Positions 62,062-64,000 of a stretch of DNA of 64,000 nucleotides are shown in pieces. The notes under the pieces were generated by a model that was given only the letters and a program-made list of their open reading frames with translations, made no database searches and was not told the DNA's origin. The DNA is from Rubrivivax sp. (lineage in GTDB: Bacteria > Pseudomonadota > Gammaproteobacteria > Burkholderiales > Burkholderiaceae_C). The stretch's first letter is position 1, and every line of letters begins with the position of its first letter. The stretch spans positions 1-64,000 of the forward strand of contig JADJHR010000008.1 in the NCBI GenBank assembly GCA_016707445.1, written 5' to 3'. The position numbers and the translations under genes are program-made.

Positions 62062-62654
62062 TCAATGCGCCGCGCCCGCTTGCAAGAAATTCTTCAGCAA
62101 GGCATGGCCATGCTCGCTGAGGATCGACTCGGGGTGGAACTGCACGCCTTCCAGCGGCGTGGCGCTGGCGGCGAGGTCTCGGTGACGCACGCCCATGATC
62201 TCGCCATCGTCCGCGCTCGACGTCACGTCCAGCATCGACGGCAGGCTGCTGCGCTCGATGACCAGAGAATGGTAGCGGACCACGCTGAAACGTTCGGGCA
62301 GGCCCTGGTAGACGCCGCGGCCGTCGGTGCGGATGGTGCTGGCCTTGCCGTGCATCTGCACCTGGGCTCGCACGACCTTGCCGCCCAGCGCGGCGCCGAT
62401 GGCCTGGTGGCCCAGGCACACGCCCAGGATCGGCAGCTTGCCCGGTGAAGTGGCGGATGGCGTCGACGCAGATGCCGGCCTCGGCCGGCGAGCAGGGGCC
62501 GGGCGACAGCACCAGCTGATCGGGCCGCAGCCGCGGCGATGCCGTCGAGCGTGATCTCGTCGTTGCGGAACACCCGCACCTCGGCGCCGAGCTCGCCGAA
62601 GTACTGCACCAGGTTGAAGGTGAAGCTGTCGTAGTTGTCGATCATCAGCAGCAT
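62062..62654 (-). CDS. trpG: Anthranilate synthase component II (glutamine amidotransferase; two frame breaks)
   Basis: The start is MLLMIDNYDSFTFNLVQYFG at 62654. A first break lies near 62530 before LVLSPGPCSPAEAGICVDAI, and a second near 62450 before the nucleophile motif LGVCLGHQAIGAALGGKVVR (Cys in VCLGHQ). The C-terminal His-x-Glu is in GVQFHPESILSEHGHALLKN. The span is 593 nt, two above a multiple of three, which fits two single-base insertions. It supplies ammonia to TrpE, encoded 2 nt upstream. Confidence 0.94.
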
Positions 62655-62656
62655 GA

Positions 62657-64000
62657 TCAGAACCCCTCTTCGACCAGCTCGGCCGCGCGGATCAGCGCCC
62701 GCGCCTTGGCTTCGGTCTCGCGCCATTCCATCTCGGGTACCGAGTCGGCGACCACACCGGCTGCAGCCTGAACGTACAGGGTGTTGTCCTTGACGATGCC
62801 GGTACGGATGGCAATGGCCAGGTCCATGTCGCCGGCAAAGCTGAGATAGCCGCACGCACCGCCGTAGATGCCGCGCTTGACGGGCTCGAGCTCGTCGATG
62901 ATCTCCATCGCGCGGATCTTGGGCGCGCCCGTCAGCGTGCCGGCCGGGAAGGTGGCGCGCAGCACGTCCAGGTTGCTCATGCCGTCCTTCAGCAGGCCTT
63001 CGACGTTGCTGACGATGTGCATCACGTGCGAATAGCGCTCGATCGCGAAGGCCTCGGTCACCTTCACGCTGCCCGTCTTCGCGATGCGGCCGATGTCGTT
63101 GCGGGCCAGGTCGATCAACATCAGGTGTTCGGCGCGCTCCTTGGGGTCGACCTGCAACTCGGCTTCCAGCGCCTTGTCCAGCTCAGGCGTGGCGCCGCGC
63201 GGGCGTGTGCCGGCCAGCGGGCGGATCGTGACCTTGTCGCCATCGGGCGTGTGCTCGTGGCGCACCAGGATCTCGGGGCTGGCGCCGACGATCTGGAAGT
63301 CGCCCATGTCGTAGAAGTACATGTAGGGCGACGGATTGAGCGAGCGCAGCGCGCGGTACAGCGTCAGCGGGCTTTCGGTGTAGCGTTTCTTCAAACGTTG
63401 ACCGATCTGCACCTGCATCATGTCGCCGGCGGCGATGTACTCCTTGGCCTTCAGCACCGCGGCCAGGTAGGCCGCCTTGTCGAACTCGCGCTCCACCGCG
63501 TACGACGGGCCGCGCCGCACCGGCGGCGCGGTGACGCTGTAGCGCAGCTTGTCGGTCAGTTCGGACAGGCGTCGCTTGCCGTTGAAGTAGGCCTCGGGTC
63601 GGGCCGGGTCGGCCCAGACGATCAGGTACAGACGGCCCGAGAGGTTGTCGATGACGGCCACCTCCTCGGTCTGCAGCAGCAGGATGTCGGGTGTGGCGAT
63701 GCCACCGCCCTTCCAGGTCCTGGCCAGCCGGGGCTCGATGTATCGCACTGCGTCGTAGCCGAAATAGCCGGCCAACCCACCGCAGAAGCGCGGCAGACCC
63801 GGCCGAAGCGCCACCTTGAAGCGCGCCTGGTACTGCACGATGAAGTCGAGCGGGTTGCCTTCGTGCGTCTCGACCACCTGCCCGTCGCTGACGACCTCGG
63901 TGACGAAACCACTGGCGCGCAACAGGGTGCGCGCCGGCAGGCCGATGAAGCTGTAGCGGCCGAAACGCTCGCCGCCCACCACCGATTCGAGCAGAAAACT
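62657..64000 (-). CDS. trpE: Anthranilate synthase component I, 5' end outside window
   Basis: An open frame runs from the right edge (SFLLESVVGGERFGRYSFIG) to the stop at 62657. The chorismate-binding domain is complete: MQVQIGQRLKKRYTESPLTL, SPEILVRHEHTPDG, RPLAGTRPRGATPELDKALE, LMLIDLARNDIGRIAKTGSV and FPAGTLTGAPKIRAMEIIDE. The N-terminal part with the tryptophan feedback site is only partly present. It converts chorismate to anthranilate with TrpG. First of the trpEGDC genes seen here. Confidence 0.97.
   Translation of the reverse strand, partial: SFLLESVVGGERFGRYSFIGLPARTLLRASGFVTEVVSDGQVVETHEGNPLDFIVQYQARFKVALRPGLPRFCGGLAGYFGYDAVRYIEPRLARTWKGGGIATPDILLLQTEEVAVIDNLSGRLYLIVWADPARPEAYFNGKRRLSELTDKLRYSVTAPPVRRGPSYAVEREFDKAAYLAAVLKAKEYIAAGDMMQVQIGQRLKKRYTESPLTLYRALRSLNPSPYMYFYDMGDFQIVGASPEILVRHEHTPDGDKVTIRPLAGTRPRGATPELDKALEAELQVDPKERAEHLMLIDLARNDIGRIAKTGSVKVTEAFAIERYSHVMHIVSNVEGLLKDGMSNLDVLRATFPAGTLTGAPKIRAMEIIDELEPVKRGIYGGACGYLSFAGDMDLAIAIRTGIVKDNTLYVQAAAGVVADSVPEMEWRETEAKARALIRAAELVEEGF

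Overview
The window is high-GC DNA from a betaproteobacterium, most likely a Burkholderiales member of the Leptothrix/Rubrivivax/Methylibium type. This rests on three things: the order of the str/S10/spc/alpha ribosomal cluster, the tRNA-Tyr/Gly/Thr-tuf-tRNA-Trp-secE-nusG block, and a PEP-CTERM/exosortase A (XrtA) exopolysaccharide locus. No database search was possible, so the lineage is an inference.

Left part (1-24.4 kb): an XrtA-type EPS and PEP-CTERM locus. On the minus strand are a TIGR03016-type outer-membrane barrel (runs off the left edge), a tyrosine autokinase with a Tyr-Gly tail, and an export-lipoprotein/chain-length-determinant chimera. Further right are a PEP-CTERM target protein, the PrsT TPR lipoprotein, the sigma-54 response regulator PrsR, its kinase PrsK, an EpsB-type sugar transferase and a UDP-glucuronate 4-epimerase. 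The PEP-CTERM gene has a close match to a sigma-54 -24/-12 promoter, which fits control by PrsK/PrsR. Two gene sets are embedded in the locus. One is a plus-strand alpha/beta-hydrolase (Cys nucleophile) - ACP - ketoacyl synthase trio. The other is a minus-strand ABC ATPase - FtsX permease - LolA-like carrier - outer-membrane barrel quartet. They converge on each other and may make and export a lipid-type product; this is the best candidate here for an undescribed system. Remnants of IS1595- and IS256-type transposases lie beside the PEP-CTERM gene.

Middle part (24.5-59.5 kb): initiator tRNA-Met, then, reading right to left as transcribed, tRNA-Tyr/Gly/Thr, tuf2, tRNA-Trp, secE, nusG, rplKAJL, rpoBC, a divergent PIN-domain gene, rpsL, rpsG, fusA, tuf1, rpsJ, rplCDWB, rpsS, rplV, rpsC, rplP, rpmC, rpsQ, a peroxiredoxin, rplNXE, rpsNH, rplFR, rpsE, rpmD, rplO, secY, rpmJ, rpsMKD, rpoA, rplQ. 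Unusual points are the peroxiredoxin unit splitting rpsQ from rplN, no infA between secY and rpmJ, structured gaps between rpsJ/rplC, rpsK/rpsD and rplL/rpoB, and two EF-Tu copies that differ at 14 residues but share a 143-nt identical tract.

Right part (59.5-64 kb): trpE (cut by the window edge), trpG, trpD, trpC, then ung.

Assembly quality: at least ten genes carry small indels, among them rpoB, rpoC, rplA, rpsH, tuf2, trpC, trpG and ung. Several are essential and would be inactive if read literally. I treat these as sequencing or assembly errors and give the span of the repaired gene.
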